Origin: Candidatus Daviesbacteria bacterium
GTDB lineage: Bacteria; Patescibacteria; Microgenomatia; Daviesbacterales; UBA10151
Direction of reading: 5' to 3'
NCBI GenBank assembly: GCA_016176335.1
Contig: JACOXI010000005.1
Span: 96,236 to 160,235 of the forward strand
Length of the DNA stretch: 64,000 bases
Positions 53,292 through 60,940 of the stretch are shown here, piece by piece. A program made the translations under genes and the position numbers. Position 1 is the first letter of the stretch. Every line of letters starts with the position of its first letter. The notes under the pieces were generated by a model that searched no databases, was not told where the DNA came from, and saw nothing but the letters and a program-made list of their open reading frames with translations.

Positions 53292-54659
53292 TCACTTAAC
53301 GTCTTTCAGGGTTTTCAAGAATTCCTCATTAGATTCTGTCTTCCCCAGTCTTTCCAAAAAGATCTCTGTTCTTTCGTTCTCGCCCAAAATGCCAATCATT
53401 CTTCTTAAAATCACCATTTGCTTATAAATCTCCTCTTTGAATAGCAATTGTTCCTGTCTGGTACCCGAGCCTTCTATATCAATTGCAGGATATACTCTCC
53501 TGTCGGCCAGCTGTCTGCTTAAGTGTAATTCCATGTTGCCTGTGCCTTTAAACTCCTCATAAATTAGATCATCCATTCTGGAACCGGTGTCCACCAATGC
53601 AGTACCAATAATGGTCAGGGATCCGCCTTCTTCGCAATTTCTGGCTGCTCCAAAAAAGTGTTTGGGAGGATATAGGGCCACCGGATCAAATCCACCGGAC
53701 AAAGTCCTGCCGGATGGCGGTACAGACAGATTATAAGCCCGGCCAAGCCTTGTTATGGAATCCAGAAGAATCACCACATCTTTACCCTGCTCCACCAGCC
53801 TTTTGGCCCGTTCCAAGGCAATTTCCGCAGCAGTGGTCTGATTTTCTGCCGGCTCATCAAAATTGGAGGCAACAACCACACCCTTAATAGATCTTGACAG
53901 ATCAGTCACCTCTTCCGGCCTCTCACCAACCAGAACAGCCATCAAGATTACTGCGGGATGATTTTTAGTAATACCGGCAGCAATATCTTTTAAAATGGTA
54001 GTTTTACCGGCTTTTGGAGGAGAGACAATCAATCCTCTTTGACCAAAACCAATAGGCACTACCAGATCAATTACTCTTTGTGATAGTGGGCTTTTGCCTG
54101 TTTCCAGCCTTAAGTGTTTATTGGGATAGATGGCAGTCAGATCTTCAAATTTGACTCTTTTTTTGGCCCGTCCTTGGGGAGAAACCAATCCTTCAGCATC
54201 CTCTCCATTAACTTTATTTACTTGCAACAGTCCAAAATATCTTTCGGTTTCTTTGGGAGGACGTGCCGCACCTAAAACCTCATCTCCCGCTCTTAAACCA
54301 AATCTCCTGATTTGACTTGCTGAAATATATACATCTATATCAGAAGGTATATATTTAGGTCGCAAGAACCCATGTCCTTCAGGCATAATGTCTAAAATTC
54401 CTGAAACTTCCTCTGTGGGAACATCGCGGGGCGAGCTTGAATAATCACGGCCACCATTTTGATACCCACCGTTTTCATATCTTGGGCGGAAACCATAGTT
54501 GTCATTGCGAGGAGCCGAAGGCGACGCGGCAATCTCTTCACTAGATTGCTTCGCTTCGCTCGCAATGACGGCAGAAGGCTCCCCCACAAACTCCTCCGGG
54601 GAATGGCTATCTGCTATTGGCTTTTCTTTTGGTTTAAATGATTTGGTTACGCGAGGCAT
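53292..54659 (-). CDS. rho: Transcription termination factor Rho
   Basis: A hexameric RNA helicase that ends transcription. 455 aa. The RNA-binding cold-shock-like domain starts near residue 85 (VSGILDIMPEGHGFLRP, DVYISASQIRRFGL). Walker A SPPKAGKTT lies near 215, Walker B DVVILLDSITRLGRAYN near 300, and the Q-loop and R-loop region (SRMDDLIYEEFKGTGN) near 365. The N-terminal 80 residues are not conserved. Part of them (VIASEAKQSSEEIAAS and APRND) is the typical translation of a widespread palindromic repeat at 54497-54572. Confidence 0.95.
   Translation of the reverse strand: MPRVTKSFKPKEKPIADSHSPEEFVGEPSAVIASEAKQSSEEIAASPSAPRNDNYGFRPRYENGGYQNGGRDYSSSPRDVPTEEVSGILDIMPEGHGFLRPKYIPSDIDVYISASQIRRFGLRAGDEVLGAARPPKETERYFGLLQVNKVNGEDAEGLVSPQGRAKKRVKFEDLTAIYPNKHLRLETGKSPLSQRVIDLVVPIGFGQRGLIVSPPKAGKTTILKDIAAGITKNHPAVILMAVLVGERPEEVTDLSRSIKGVVVASNFDEPAENQTTAAEIALERAKRLVEQGKDVVILLDSITRLGRAYNLSVPPSGRTLSGGFDPVALYPPKHFFGAARNCEEGGSLTIIGTALVDTGSRMDDLIYEEFKGTGNMELHLSRQLADRRVYPAIDIEGSGTRQEQLLFKEEIYKQMVILRRMIGILGENERTEIFLERLGKTESNEEFLKTLKDVK
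54497..54572. repeat. Palindromic repeat (gtcattgcgag...ctcgcaatgac) in rho
   Basis: gtcattgcgaggagccgaag pairs with cttcgcttcgctcgcaatga across about 76 nt. It is a known repeat type in many bacterial genomes, here in frame within the variable Rho N-terminus. Confidence 0.8.
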
Positions 54660-54701
54660 AGTAAAATTAACCTAATTAACCTAATTGACCTAAACTATTT
54701 A

Positions 54702-54765
54702 GAAATTTACTCATTAGTCATTGGGATTTGATTAGAAATTAGTAATTAAAAATTAGAAATTTATA
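54702..54765. repeat. R6 repeat
   Basis: Shares words cattgggatttgattagaaa and ttagtaattaaaaattagaa with 28009-28079. Confidence 0.7.
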
Positions 54766-54825
54766 TCCTGGAAATCTGTAAGTTAGAGGCTTACCACTCA
54801 AGTAAACCATACCTCCTGTTTATTG

Positions 54826-56322
54826 TCAAGAGCCGACCTTAAATTGTCTTTCTTCGTAAAGGAAGTGCGGTTTTGCAGCAGTCTCCATTTTTACTTTTGA
54901 AAACCCTCTTATCTTAAGTCCTGCAGGCACAAAAGCCAAAGCAGCCCAAGCCAATAAGGGTAACCCTGTTTTTGGTAATTCCTTAACTCCCTGTACTACT
55001 GGCGCTTGAGCAGTAATCACTCTGGCAACCCCTACATTGCCAAATGTGGCGGGTGCAGGAATAGTACAAGTCACCACATTCCCCTCCACTGTTCTGGTGG
55101 AACCGGCAGGACAAACAGCATCCACAGTGGCAAACCTGACTACTGTTGGCTGTGTCCCAACCTGTTGTGTAATCACCGGTTGTGTAACCACAGGCCCGCT
55201 CACCAAACAGTTGCCATCAAAGAATCTCTCGCGTCTCATCTCGCCTCCGGTACAACTGTTGGTAAAAACCCTCTCTCTGGTACCATTACCCACACAGGTG
55301 TCACTGGAGAAAATTTCAGTGGGACTACAAAATGAAGACGGAAAAAAACCGGAGGAAAAACCGCAACTGCTATCCCATACTGTTCTGGTAAATTCTCCCA
55401 GACCGGTACAGGTATTTCTGACTCTTTCAGTCCGGGAACCTTGAGAAGAACAAAAACTGGCAGTAACAAATTCTTGACAGCTATTATCAATAGTGCTGAG
55501 ACAGGATGAATCCCACACCCGCCTTGCTGAAGAAAAACCACTACAAGTATCTATGGTCCGAAATGATCTGAAACCACTATCCGCACATCCTTCATCTACC
55601 TCTCGGGTGCCACAAGCAGATCCAGCAGGTGCAGCAGGAGCAGCTGCCTGATGCCAGCCGCAACCGTCACCATTTTTTTCTCCTCCGGGTGGAATTGCTT
55701 CACAAGCATTAGTTAGATAGCCTGAAGAGTCAGAAAAGACATGAAGATAGGTGTTACCACCACAGTCACTGGGTTGCAGCCGCCTATACCCACCCCCTAC
55801 CCAAAGCTGTCCTGATTGTCCACAAGCAGAATAGGATTCATATTGGGACGGAGTTGGTGGTGGTGGAGGTGGTGGTGGAGGTGGAGGAGTTCGAAAACCA
55901 CAAGTTTCAGCCGCTCCAGCGTCTCTGGTAACTTCATATCTTAAGATCCCGCCGGTACAGCTATCTGTGATTCTCACCACCTCAAATTGATGGGTGGGGT
56001 CTCTTCCTTCCAACCCCACAGTACCCCCACATTGTCCGTAAGGGGTATTTCTGACTTCTGGACAGTTAGTTGGGGTAGTGGTAGTAGTTTGGGTACCGGG
56101 CAGGGGTTGCTCTCCTTGTGAAATAAATCCGACGGGAAAACCATCCATAGGTAAATCAGATTCTCCGGAAGAAATAAACCCCACTTCCTCGGCGCTGGCT
56201 GACATGGGGCCACGCTGGAAACCATCCACATAGTTGAAACCGGCCAGAATAGTGAGGGCGGAACATCCTACCAGTAAATACCTAATAAATTTTCTCCAAA
56301 ATATTTTTGAAGCTATATGCAT
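54826..56322 (-). CDS. Cys-rich secreted protein with LPKTG sorting signal
   Basis: 498 aa. N-terminal hydrophobic segment at about 14-32 (YLLVGCSALTILAGF). A Cys-rich region of repeated units (CGTREVDEGC, CTGLGEFTRTVWDSSC, CVGNGTRERVFTNSCTG) spans about 85-375, broken by an 11-residue Pro run near 145-155. The C-terminal sorting signal has LPKTG near 452, a hydrophobic stretch LPLLAWAALAFVPAGL and basic residues, then an unusually long tail of about 25 residues. This makes it the best substrate for the sortase at 16963. The Cys spacing suggests stacked disulfide modules and an adhesive or structural role. The family is not recognised. Confidence 0.75.
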   Translation of the reverse strand: MHIASKIFWRKFIRYLLVGCSALTILAGFNYVDGFQRGPMSASAEEVGFISSGESDLPMDGFPVGFISQGEQPLPGTQTTTTTPTNCPEVRNTPYGQCGGTVGLEGRDPTHQFEVVRITDSCTGGILRYEVTRDAGAAETCGFRTPPPPPPPPPPPTPSQYESYSACGQSGQLWVGGGYRRLQPSDCGGNTYLHVFSDSSGYLTNACEAIPPGGEKNGDGCGWHQAAAPAAPAGSACGTREVDEGCADSGFRSFRTIDTCSGFSSARRVWDSSCLSTIDNSCQEFVTASFCSSQGSRTERVRNTCTGLGEFTRTVWDSSCGFSSGFFPSSFCSPTEIFSSDTCVGNGTRERVFTNSCTGGEMRRERFFDGNCLVSGPVVTQPVITQQVGTQPTVVRFATVDAVCPAGSTRTVEGNVVTCTIPAPATFGNVGVARVITAQAPVVQGVKELPKTGLPLLAWAALAFVPAGLKIRGFSKVKMETAAKPHFLYEERQFKVGS

Positions 56323-56348
56323 AGTTTAACCTTCCTTATACAATAAAA

Positions 56349-57350
56349 TTATGGCCAAAGTTGAACGTGTGCCTGTTTCAAGATAAAATGTCTAAAAGCA
56401 CGGTCGGGGAATCTAAATGTATTAACAGTCGTACGTTGAACCTTCTTAGATTTCAATTCAGCCCATCCTAAAGCAAGTATCCCAAGTACACCAGCCACAG
56501 GTATCCAGGGAATCTGAGGTATTTCAAAACTACCGCCTGCTCCTTTTCCAGCAGCTCCGGCTGTGGATGAAACTACAGCTGTGGCAGCAGCTATGTAATC
56601 TGCTCTGCCCTGGTCTTTGGCTTGTCGTATCAAAGTTTCTACTCTGGTTTTTTCCTGCTCTTCCGCAACTGCAGCAGCTCTGCCTTTAACCTCCCCTCTA
56701 GCTTCCGCTGTTTCGGTCAACTTTTTATCTTCTTCAGCCCTCTTGGCTTGGTCAACCAATTTCTGAAGTTTCTGAACCTCATCCTTCAAAGTGGCTACTT
56801 GATTTTCGGCGGCCGAAGGTGAGAGTGTTGATCCTTGTGTGGCAGTTCGTGACGGAGTAGGAGTTTCTCTTTTTTGAATCCCTTCTTCCACTATTGAACT
56901 GACGTGTTCAAATTTACCGCAGGTGATAGCTGTATTTATTCCAGGAGACACTCTTCGACCATTTGCATCAGTGGCAAAATACACAACCTGTCTGGCATCT
57001 TTTCCATTTTTTACCGTATCACTCGGACCCTCAAACGTCACCAGTACTTCTTGCCCTATCCTTAACTTCCCATCAGCTATCCTTCTTCCATTAGAATCTT
57101 CCACCACTATCACTCGTGCTCCTTTGGAGAAAGCTTCATTATCAACTGTCATTCCTAAGCCGGCACGGCAATTAGGATTAAAAGCTTCACCTACAGGCGT
57201 GCTTGGCAACCCAGATGCTAATTTTTCCAGTAATGGCGGTAAATAGGTCAATGACCCTGCGGCAAGAAAACCTGCCAAGGCCACCCTCGCAACTGGATTT
57301 ATGTCTGGATTTCTGTTCGGTCCGATCTCTGCTCTACGATCAGGATTCAT
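56349..57350 (-). CDS. Predicted membrane protein with coiled coil, partner of the LPKTG protein
   Basis: 333 aa, family not recognised. A hydrophobic segment at about 20-40 (VARVALAGFLAAGSLTYLPPL) is followed by a beta-rich domain (about 60-165) with CRAGLGMTVDNEAFSKGARV and RIGQEVLVTFEGPSD. Then comes a Thr/Ser/Pro linker and a Lys/Glu/Ala coiled coil (about 185-245). A second TM at about 278-298 (IPWIPVAGVLGILALGWAEL) precedes a basic tail. It lies 26 nt upstream of the LPKTG gene on the same strand, so the two are probably co-expressed and may form one surface assembly. Confidence 0.6.
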   Translation of the reverse strand: MNPDRRAEIGPNRNPDINPVARVALAGFLAAGSLTYLPPLLEKLASGLPSTPVGEAFNPNCRAGLGMTVDNEAFSKGARVIVVEDSNGRRIADGKLRIGQEVLVTFEGPSDTVKNGKDARQVVYFATDANGRRVSPGINTAITCGKFEHVSSIVEEGIQKRETPTPSRTATQGSTLSPSAAENQVATLKDEVQKLQKLVDQAKRAEEDKKLTETAEARGEVKGRAAAVAEEQEKTRVETLIRQAKDQGRADYIAAATAVVSSTAGAAGKGAGGSFEIPQIPWIPVAGVLGILALGWAELKSKKVQRTTVNTFRFPDRAFRHFILKQAHVQLWP

Positions 57351-57402
57351 AATAATGCACGGATTATACTATGGGGTCAACTAATTGTCAATCCCTCAAT
57401 TT

Positions 57403-57441
57403 CATTCGGGATTGACCCTGAGTATACCGAATGGGTCAATC
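57403..57441. repeat. R3-like palindrome
   Basis: attgaccctgagtataccga and atgggtcaat mirror each other. Region 57351-57620 otherwise shows no supported gene; a 64-codon frame across it looks accidental. Confidence 0.6.
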
Positions 57442-57625
57442 TGGGAAATCTATATGTATAGAGTGCTCAATCGGGAGCTTGTCCCTGCCCTAGACAAACC
57501 CCCGATTCAAAACTCTACAAGGGTTCTGCTAACCGCCAAATTGACCCGAAAAATGTATCTTCCAAACGCCTTATTTTGAGGGTATATAGTACCCAATTTC
57601 CCAAATTTGAGCCTATATTGGGGTA

Positions 57626-57655
57626 TTGACAACCCTCTAAAATTTGCTCTATTGT
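57626..57655 (+). promoter_or_regulatory. Promoter for candidate small RNA
   Basis: TTGACA at 57626-57631 and TATTGT at 57650-57655, spacer 18 nt. No start codon follows; a terminator lies 55-100 nt downstream. Confidence 0.6.
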
Positions 57656-57661
57656 TATCTT

Positions 57662-57757
57662 AGAAAGCAACTTCTATCTGCTCTTGAAGTTGTTTTCGAA
57701 ATAAATTAAAAGGGCATTGCTATTCGAGTCCGTCTGCGGTAGTAATGCTCTTTTTTT
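57662..57757 (+). ncRNA. Candidate small RNA with two hairpins
   Basis: From the predicted start near 57662 to the T-run at 57750-57757 is about 96 nt. Hairpin 1 is CAACTTC...GAAGTTG (57668-57692). Hairpin 2 is a terminator stem AGGGCATTGCTA/TAGTAATGCTCT with loop TTCGAGTCCGTCTGCGG. It has no Shine-Dalgarno sequence or ORF in the sense direction. The loop word GTCCGTCTGC recurs at 57924-57933, in the terminator of the opposite-strand small gene. It matches none of tmRNA, 4.5S, 6S or RNase P that I can recognise. Confidence 0.5.
57711..57757 (+). terminator. Rho-independent terminator of the candidate small RNA
   Basis: A 12-bp near-perfect stem (57711-57722 with 57740-57751) followed by at least seven T residues. 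Confidence 0.7.
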
Positions 57758-57780
57758 GACCTTTTTGGTCAAAAAAAGAG
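57748..57780. terminator. Bidirectional terminator-like palindrome
   Basis: CTCTTTTTTTGACC pairs perfectly with GGTCAAAAAAAGAG (14 bp, loop TTTTT). It could work on both strands. Confidence 0.65.
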
Positions 57781-57841
57781 ACATTGCGATCTCGCTTCTC
57801 TTTCTAAACTTTATTCTATTTTAAACGTACAAAGCTCGCAC

Positions 57842-57898
57842 TGGACAATTTACTCCCCTAATTTTACTTACAACTTCAAGATCGTTGTAAATTGTCCA
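57842..57898. other. Long hairpin in the intergenic region
   Basis: TGGACAATTTAC (57842-57853) pairs perfectly with GTAAATTGTCCA (57887-57898). The loop holds an inner stem ACAAC/GTTGT. It lies just downstream of the small minus-strand gene's terminator. Confidence 0.6.
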
Positions 57899-57906
57899 AA
57901 AAATAC

Positions 57907-57953
57907 AAAAAAAGGACTCCTTGGTCCGTCTGCCTCCAAGGAATCCTTTTTTT
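57907..57953 (-). terminator. Terminator of the 34-aa ORF
   Basis: AAAAAAAGGATTCCTTGG...CCAAGGAGTCCTTTTTTT on the minus strand: an 18-nt stem with one mismatch, overlapping the ORF stop codon. The loop carries GCAGACGGAC, complementary to the small-RNA loop. Confidence 0.75.
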
Positions 57954-58056
57954 ATCCTCTTACCATCAGTATTAACTTTTGGTCAGAATTTGTTAAAACT
58001 TTCTTAACCTGCTCTGTTACCAAATCTATCCTCTGTGCTCTTATTCGGGTTCCCAT
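57952..58056 (-). CDS. Small basic protein of 34 aa, unknown
   Basis: The sequence begins MGTRIRAQRIDLVTEQVKKV and ends LILMVRG. It is supported by gene-like signals rather than homology: a promoter (TTGACA 58131-58136, TAATCT 58108-58113, spacer 17), a Shine-Dalgarno GAGGAGA about 9 nt before the ATG, and a strong terminator overlapping the stop. The peptide is basic and amphipathic, with no TM segment. Its transcript and the opposite-strand candidate RNA carry complementary terminator loops. It could be a small regulator, a leader peptide or a toxin-like peptide; none of these is shown. Confidence 0.5.
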   Translation of the reverse strand: MGTRIRAQRIDLVTEQVKKVLTNSDQKLILMVRG

Positions 58057-58107
58057 TTTTCTATCTCTCCTCAACCCTAAATTAAACTTGAAATCAAACA
58101 TAATTTG

Positions 58108-58136
58108 AGATTACCACCAAAATTACTATTTGTCAA
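58108..58136 (-). promoter_or_regulatory. Promoter of the 34-aa ORF
   Basis: On the minus strand TTGACA, 17 nt, TAATCT; leader about 45 nt with a GGAG Shine-Dalgarno. Confidence 0.65.
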
Positions 58137-58283
58137 GTATTACATGCCCCATAGCAAATATTACATTAAATTATAGTAGACCCGTAGTTATTTAGGGGGG
58201 ATATGATAGGTTCTTTAGGCTGCTATGACAATCTAAATAAGGGGTATACTTTTAGATGTTAACAAGAAAATAAGTAATGTGGA

Positions 58284-58351
58284 TATCTCAAAACTCAAAT
58301 CGCAAAACGCAAATCTGCATCTAAAATCTTAAAACTTTAAAAGATCTTGAA
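58284..58351. repeat. R2 inverted repeat
   Basis: atctcaaaactcaaatcgca words followed by aaaatcttaaaactttaaaa. It sits upstream of the PIN-TRAM gene. Confidence 0.65.
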
Positions 58352-58397
58352 TTACCCTACCATCTGTGGCAGAATACCCTGGTAAAGGAATAATTTT

Positions 58398-59306
58398 GTG
58401 CGTATCAAACTTATATTGCGCCTGATAATGGCGTTGATCTTTGCCACCTTTGCGGTCATTTTTTCTTCACTTCTGCCGCCCATTCCCGGGACAGATCAGC
58501 TACTTGTTAAAGTGCTCCTCACCATAATTTTTGCCGCAATAGGCTTTTTGGTATTTCCGGATATGGCAAGGAGCTTAAAGATATTATATTTTTCCTTTTC
58601 TAATTTTATGATACACAAGGTTTCTTCCGAAATTTCAAACCAGATGATTAGAATCTTAAAAGGGGCTCATTTTCCCATTCCCAGCTTTCCCACACCTCAA
58701 ATAGGTTCTGTTTCTTTCTCAAGACCTTTAATTTTGGATACATCCGCCATCATTGACGGAAGGATTTTAGATATTGCCAAAGCAGGCTTTATTTCCGGTT
58801 TGGTTTTAATACCCAAATTTATCCTCCTGGAACTTCAACAAGTATCAGACTCTGCCGATACCTTAAAAAGGGCAAGAGGCAGAAGAGGATTTGAAGTGGT
58901 GGAAGATTTAAAAAAGATTAAAAGTTTCAGGGTCGATATTTGGGAAAAAGAACAATCCGGCAAAAGTACGGATGATAAACTGTTAAATTTGGCCAAAGGC
59001 ATACACGGCAAAATAGTAACCACTGATTTTAACTTAAATAAGCTTGCTTCTATCTCCTCTGTGACGGTCTTAAATGTTAATGATTTATCTAATGCCTTAA
59101 AATCCATTTCGCTTCCGGGAGAGGAACTTAAGATTAAAATAGTGCATATAGGAAAAGAGGTTGATCAGGGAGTTGGGTATCTCGCGGACGGGACAATGGT
59201 GGTTGTAGAAAATGCAGCAGGAAAAATGGGGGATAATCTAAAAGTCAAGGTCACCAAATCCATCCAAATTCCCGCAGGCAGGATGATTTTTGCAAAGCAA
59301 ATGTAA
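58398..59306 (+). CDS. PIN-TRAM domain membrane protein (YacL-like putative RNase)
   Basis: 302 aa from GTG at 58398, with AAAGGA about 10 nt upstream. Two N-terminal TM helices (about 5-25 and 34-54) precede a cytoplasmic PIN domain (about 113-235). Acidic residues are conserved: LDTSAIIDGRI, LLELQQVSD, and TTDFNLNKLAS with ASISSVTVLNVNDL. A TRAM domain follows at about 242-302 (GVGYLADGTMVVVENA, GRMIFAKQ). Family members (YacL in Bacillus) are membrane-linked nucleases of uncertain target. It stands alone on the plus strand between two minus-strand blocks. Confidence 0.88.
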   Translation: MRIKLILRLIMALIFATFAVIFSSLLPPIPGTDQLLVKVLLTIIFAAIGFLVFPDMARSLKILYFSFSNFMIHKVSSEISNQMIRILKGAHFPIPSFPTPQIGSVSFSRPLILDTSAIIDGRILDIAKAGFISGLVLIPKFILLELQQVSDSADTLKRARGRRGFEVVEDLKKIKSFRVDIWEKEQSGKSTDDKLLNLAKGIHGKIVTTDFNLNKLASISSVTVLNVNDLSNALKSISLPGEELKIKIVHIGKEVDQGVGYLADGTMVVVENAAGKMGDNLKVKVTKSIQIPAGRMIFAKQM

Positions 59307-59311
59307 GGAAC

Positions 59312-59992
59312 CTAAATAGCATCCTTACCTAAAATAATCACAATATCCGCATCTTTAGGCTTTATTTCTCTTTCAGGCAATTCTCCAACGGTTACATTCA
59401 GCAAGTTGGCGATACTTTCTGCGAGTTTTTTTGATGATTCATTCAATACCACCACCAATGTTTTGTCATAGTCCCCTCTTTCGGCATTTTCTTTTGAGGA
59501 AACCTCAAACTGTAAATTTTCCTTTCGTAATCTGTCCTCTATTTTTGTTGTCAATCCCGAAGTTTTAGTACCATTTCTTAAAGCAACCTTCAAAAGCACC
59601 TGTACTTTGGCAGACGAGGTACCGATATTCAAAGAAGCAACATCAATCACTTTTTTGGTAATAGGATCATAAAGTATGGCTTTTGCCACATTAGTATAGA
59701 TTAAAACTTTATCTCCGTTCTTGGCTCTTTGGAAAAAAGGCCGATCCTGCATTTTTGCCACATCTGTAATTGTTGTAACAGCAGGAGTTTCATCTTCCGG
59801 CAAATCAATTAGTTTCGAAACTTCTTCTACCAGTTTTTTAACATCCTGGTAAGATATCGTTTGGGAATCATCTAGGACTTGGCTTTTTTGATTTTGATAA
59901 AGAAGAAAACCTCCCCCTAAAATAACAAGACCAACTAATGCTACAGCCGGAATAACCAGTTTATAGTTTATATGATCCATTCTGATGCGCAT
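59312..59992 (-). CDS. Membrane-anchored LytR_C-domain protein
   Basis: 226 aa; the ATG at 59980 (MDHINYK) is an alternative start. N-terminal TM at about 13-33 (VIPAVALVGLVILGGGFLLY), then a linker and a beta-rich segment. A C-terminal LytR_C domain spans about 130-226 (VALRNGTKTSGLTTKIEDRL, TLVVVLNESSKKLAESIANL, DADIVIILGKD). Only the accessory C-terminal domain of LytR-CpsA-Psr proteins is present, not the catalytic LCP domain, so ligation of wall polymers is not supported. A related gene lies just upstream on the same strand, so the two may be duplicates working together. Confidence 0.75.
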   Translation of the reverse strand: MRIRMDHINYKLVIPAVALVGLVILGGGFLLYQNQKSQVLDDSQTISYQDVKKLVEEVSKLIDLPEDETPAVTTITDVAKMQDRPFFQRAKNGDKVLIYTNVAKAILYDPITKKVIDVASLNIGTSSAKVQVLLKVALRNGTKTSGLTTKIEDRLRKENLQFEVSSKENAERGDYDKTLVVVLNESSKKLAESIANLLNVTVGELPEREIKPKDADIVIILGKDAI

Positions 59993-60046
59993 GATGGGAA
60001 AAATAACACAAGCTTACTTTTTGATCAAGAGGTGAAATTATTTACG

Positions 60047-60067
60047 TTTTTGACTCTTTGTCAAAAA
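60047..60067. terminator. Terminator-like palindrome between the two LytR_C genes
   Basis: TTTTTGAC-tcttt-GTCAAAAA. Nearby (60070-60125) two circularly permuted copies of GGTTCTGCGAGCA flank a short spacer. Confidence 0.55.
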
Positions 60068-60123
60068 GGCAAGGTTCTGCGAGCACGAAGTAAAATTTCC
60101 TACACTGAAGTGCGAGCAGGTTC

Positions 60124-60912
60124 TTACTCTTTACCTATGATAATCCTTGCGGAGGCTGTTGAATCCTTAAGTTTACCTGAAATTGAGGCTATTTTGATGA
60201 TGTCTTTAATATCCACGACAATAGAGTCTATCCCGGCCATCAAATCCTCTTGAACAAAAAATTGGTTTGTTTGGATATCTTTGTCCGCATTCGCAACTTT
60301 TACCACCTGATATCCCAAAGCTTTGAGCTGATCTGCCAATTTTTTAGCTGCTCCTGTCACACCTCCCCCATTAAGCACCTCAAAAGACCATTCTGATCTA
60401 TTTAGAGCTTTCGGGGTTGGGGTTGGGGTTGAGGAAGTTGTACTTTTCGGGGGAGAAATAACAGTTTGTTCTTGTTTTTTAGGACTGCCCACTCCTGCAA
60501 CAAAATATATCGCGCCCCCTATCACTGCTATAGTTAGCATAAACAAAATCAAAGTGACAAGTTTTCCTGAAAGCCTTTTTCCCTTTGGATTTAAATTGTA
60601 GCTTGGCTGATGATCCCGGACAAATTGGTTAAGGTCACGCCGCAGTACTTCTGATTTCCTCATATCTTCACCATCATCTTCTTCATCCTGCTCCTCCTCA
60701 TCTTCTTCACTATCTTCCTCTACATCTGTATCTTTTTCCTTGTCCTCCGAAGCTTTAGCGAAGGAGGATTCCTCCTCTGCTTTCTCATCTTCTTTAAGAG
60801 TAATACCCGCCTCGGGCTGGGTCTCTTTCTCATTATCATCCTCATCATCCTCCCGCACCATCTCTTCTTCTTCTATTTTATGTTTCTTTTTTTCTTCCTT
60901 TACATCATCCAT
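60124..60912 (-). CDS. Acidic membrane protein with LytR_C domain
   Basis: 262 aa. Residues 1-90 are extremely acidic (long Glu/Asp runs) and cytoplasmic. A TM at about 112-134 (LVTLILFMLTIAVIGGAIYFVAG) and a Ser/Thr/Pro linker lead to an external LytR_C domain at about 172-262 (WSFEVLNGGGVTGAAKKLAD, LGYQVVKVANADKD, ARIIIGKE). Residues near 52-61 read SFAKASEDKE, the typical translation of a mobile repeat (ccttcgctaaagcttcggag) widespread in such genomes. A TATAAT box lies 9 nt before the ATG. The partner at 59312 shares the C-terminal domain. Confidence 0.75.
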   Translation of the reverse strand: MDDVKEEKKKHKIEEEEMVREDDEDDNEKETQPEAGITLKEDEKAEEESSFAKASEDKEKDTDVEEDSEEDEEEQDEEDDGEDMRKSEVLRRDLNQFVRDHQPSYNLNPKGKRLSGKLVTLILFMLTIAVIGGAIYFVAGVGSPKKQEQTVISPPKSTTSSTPTPTPKALNRSEWSFEVLNGGGVTGAAKKLADQLKALGYQVVKVANADKDIQTNQFFVQEDLMAGIDSIVVDIKDIIKIASISGKLKDSTASARIIIGKE

Positions 60913-60921
60913 AACTCTTTG

Positions 60922-60927
60922 ATTATA
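60922..60927 (-). promoter_or_regulatory. -10 box for the acidic LytR_C gene (leaderless)
   Basis: TATAAT 9 nt upstream of ATG 60912, no Shine-Dalgarno. Confidence 0.5.
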
Positions 60928-60940
60928 TTATTTACCAAAG

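Noticed and set aside
57385..57579. 64-aa plus-strand ORF
   Set aside because: It spans an R3-like palindrome and has no Shine-Dalgarno, promoter or coding character.
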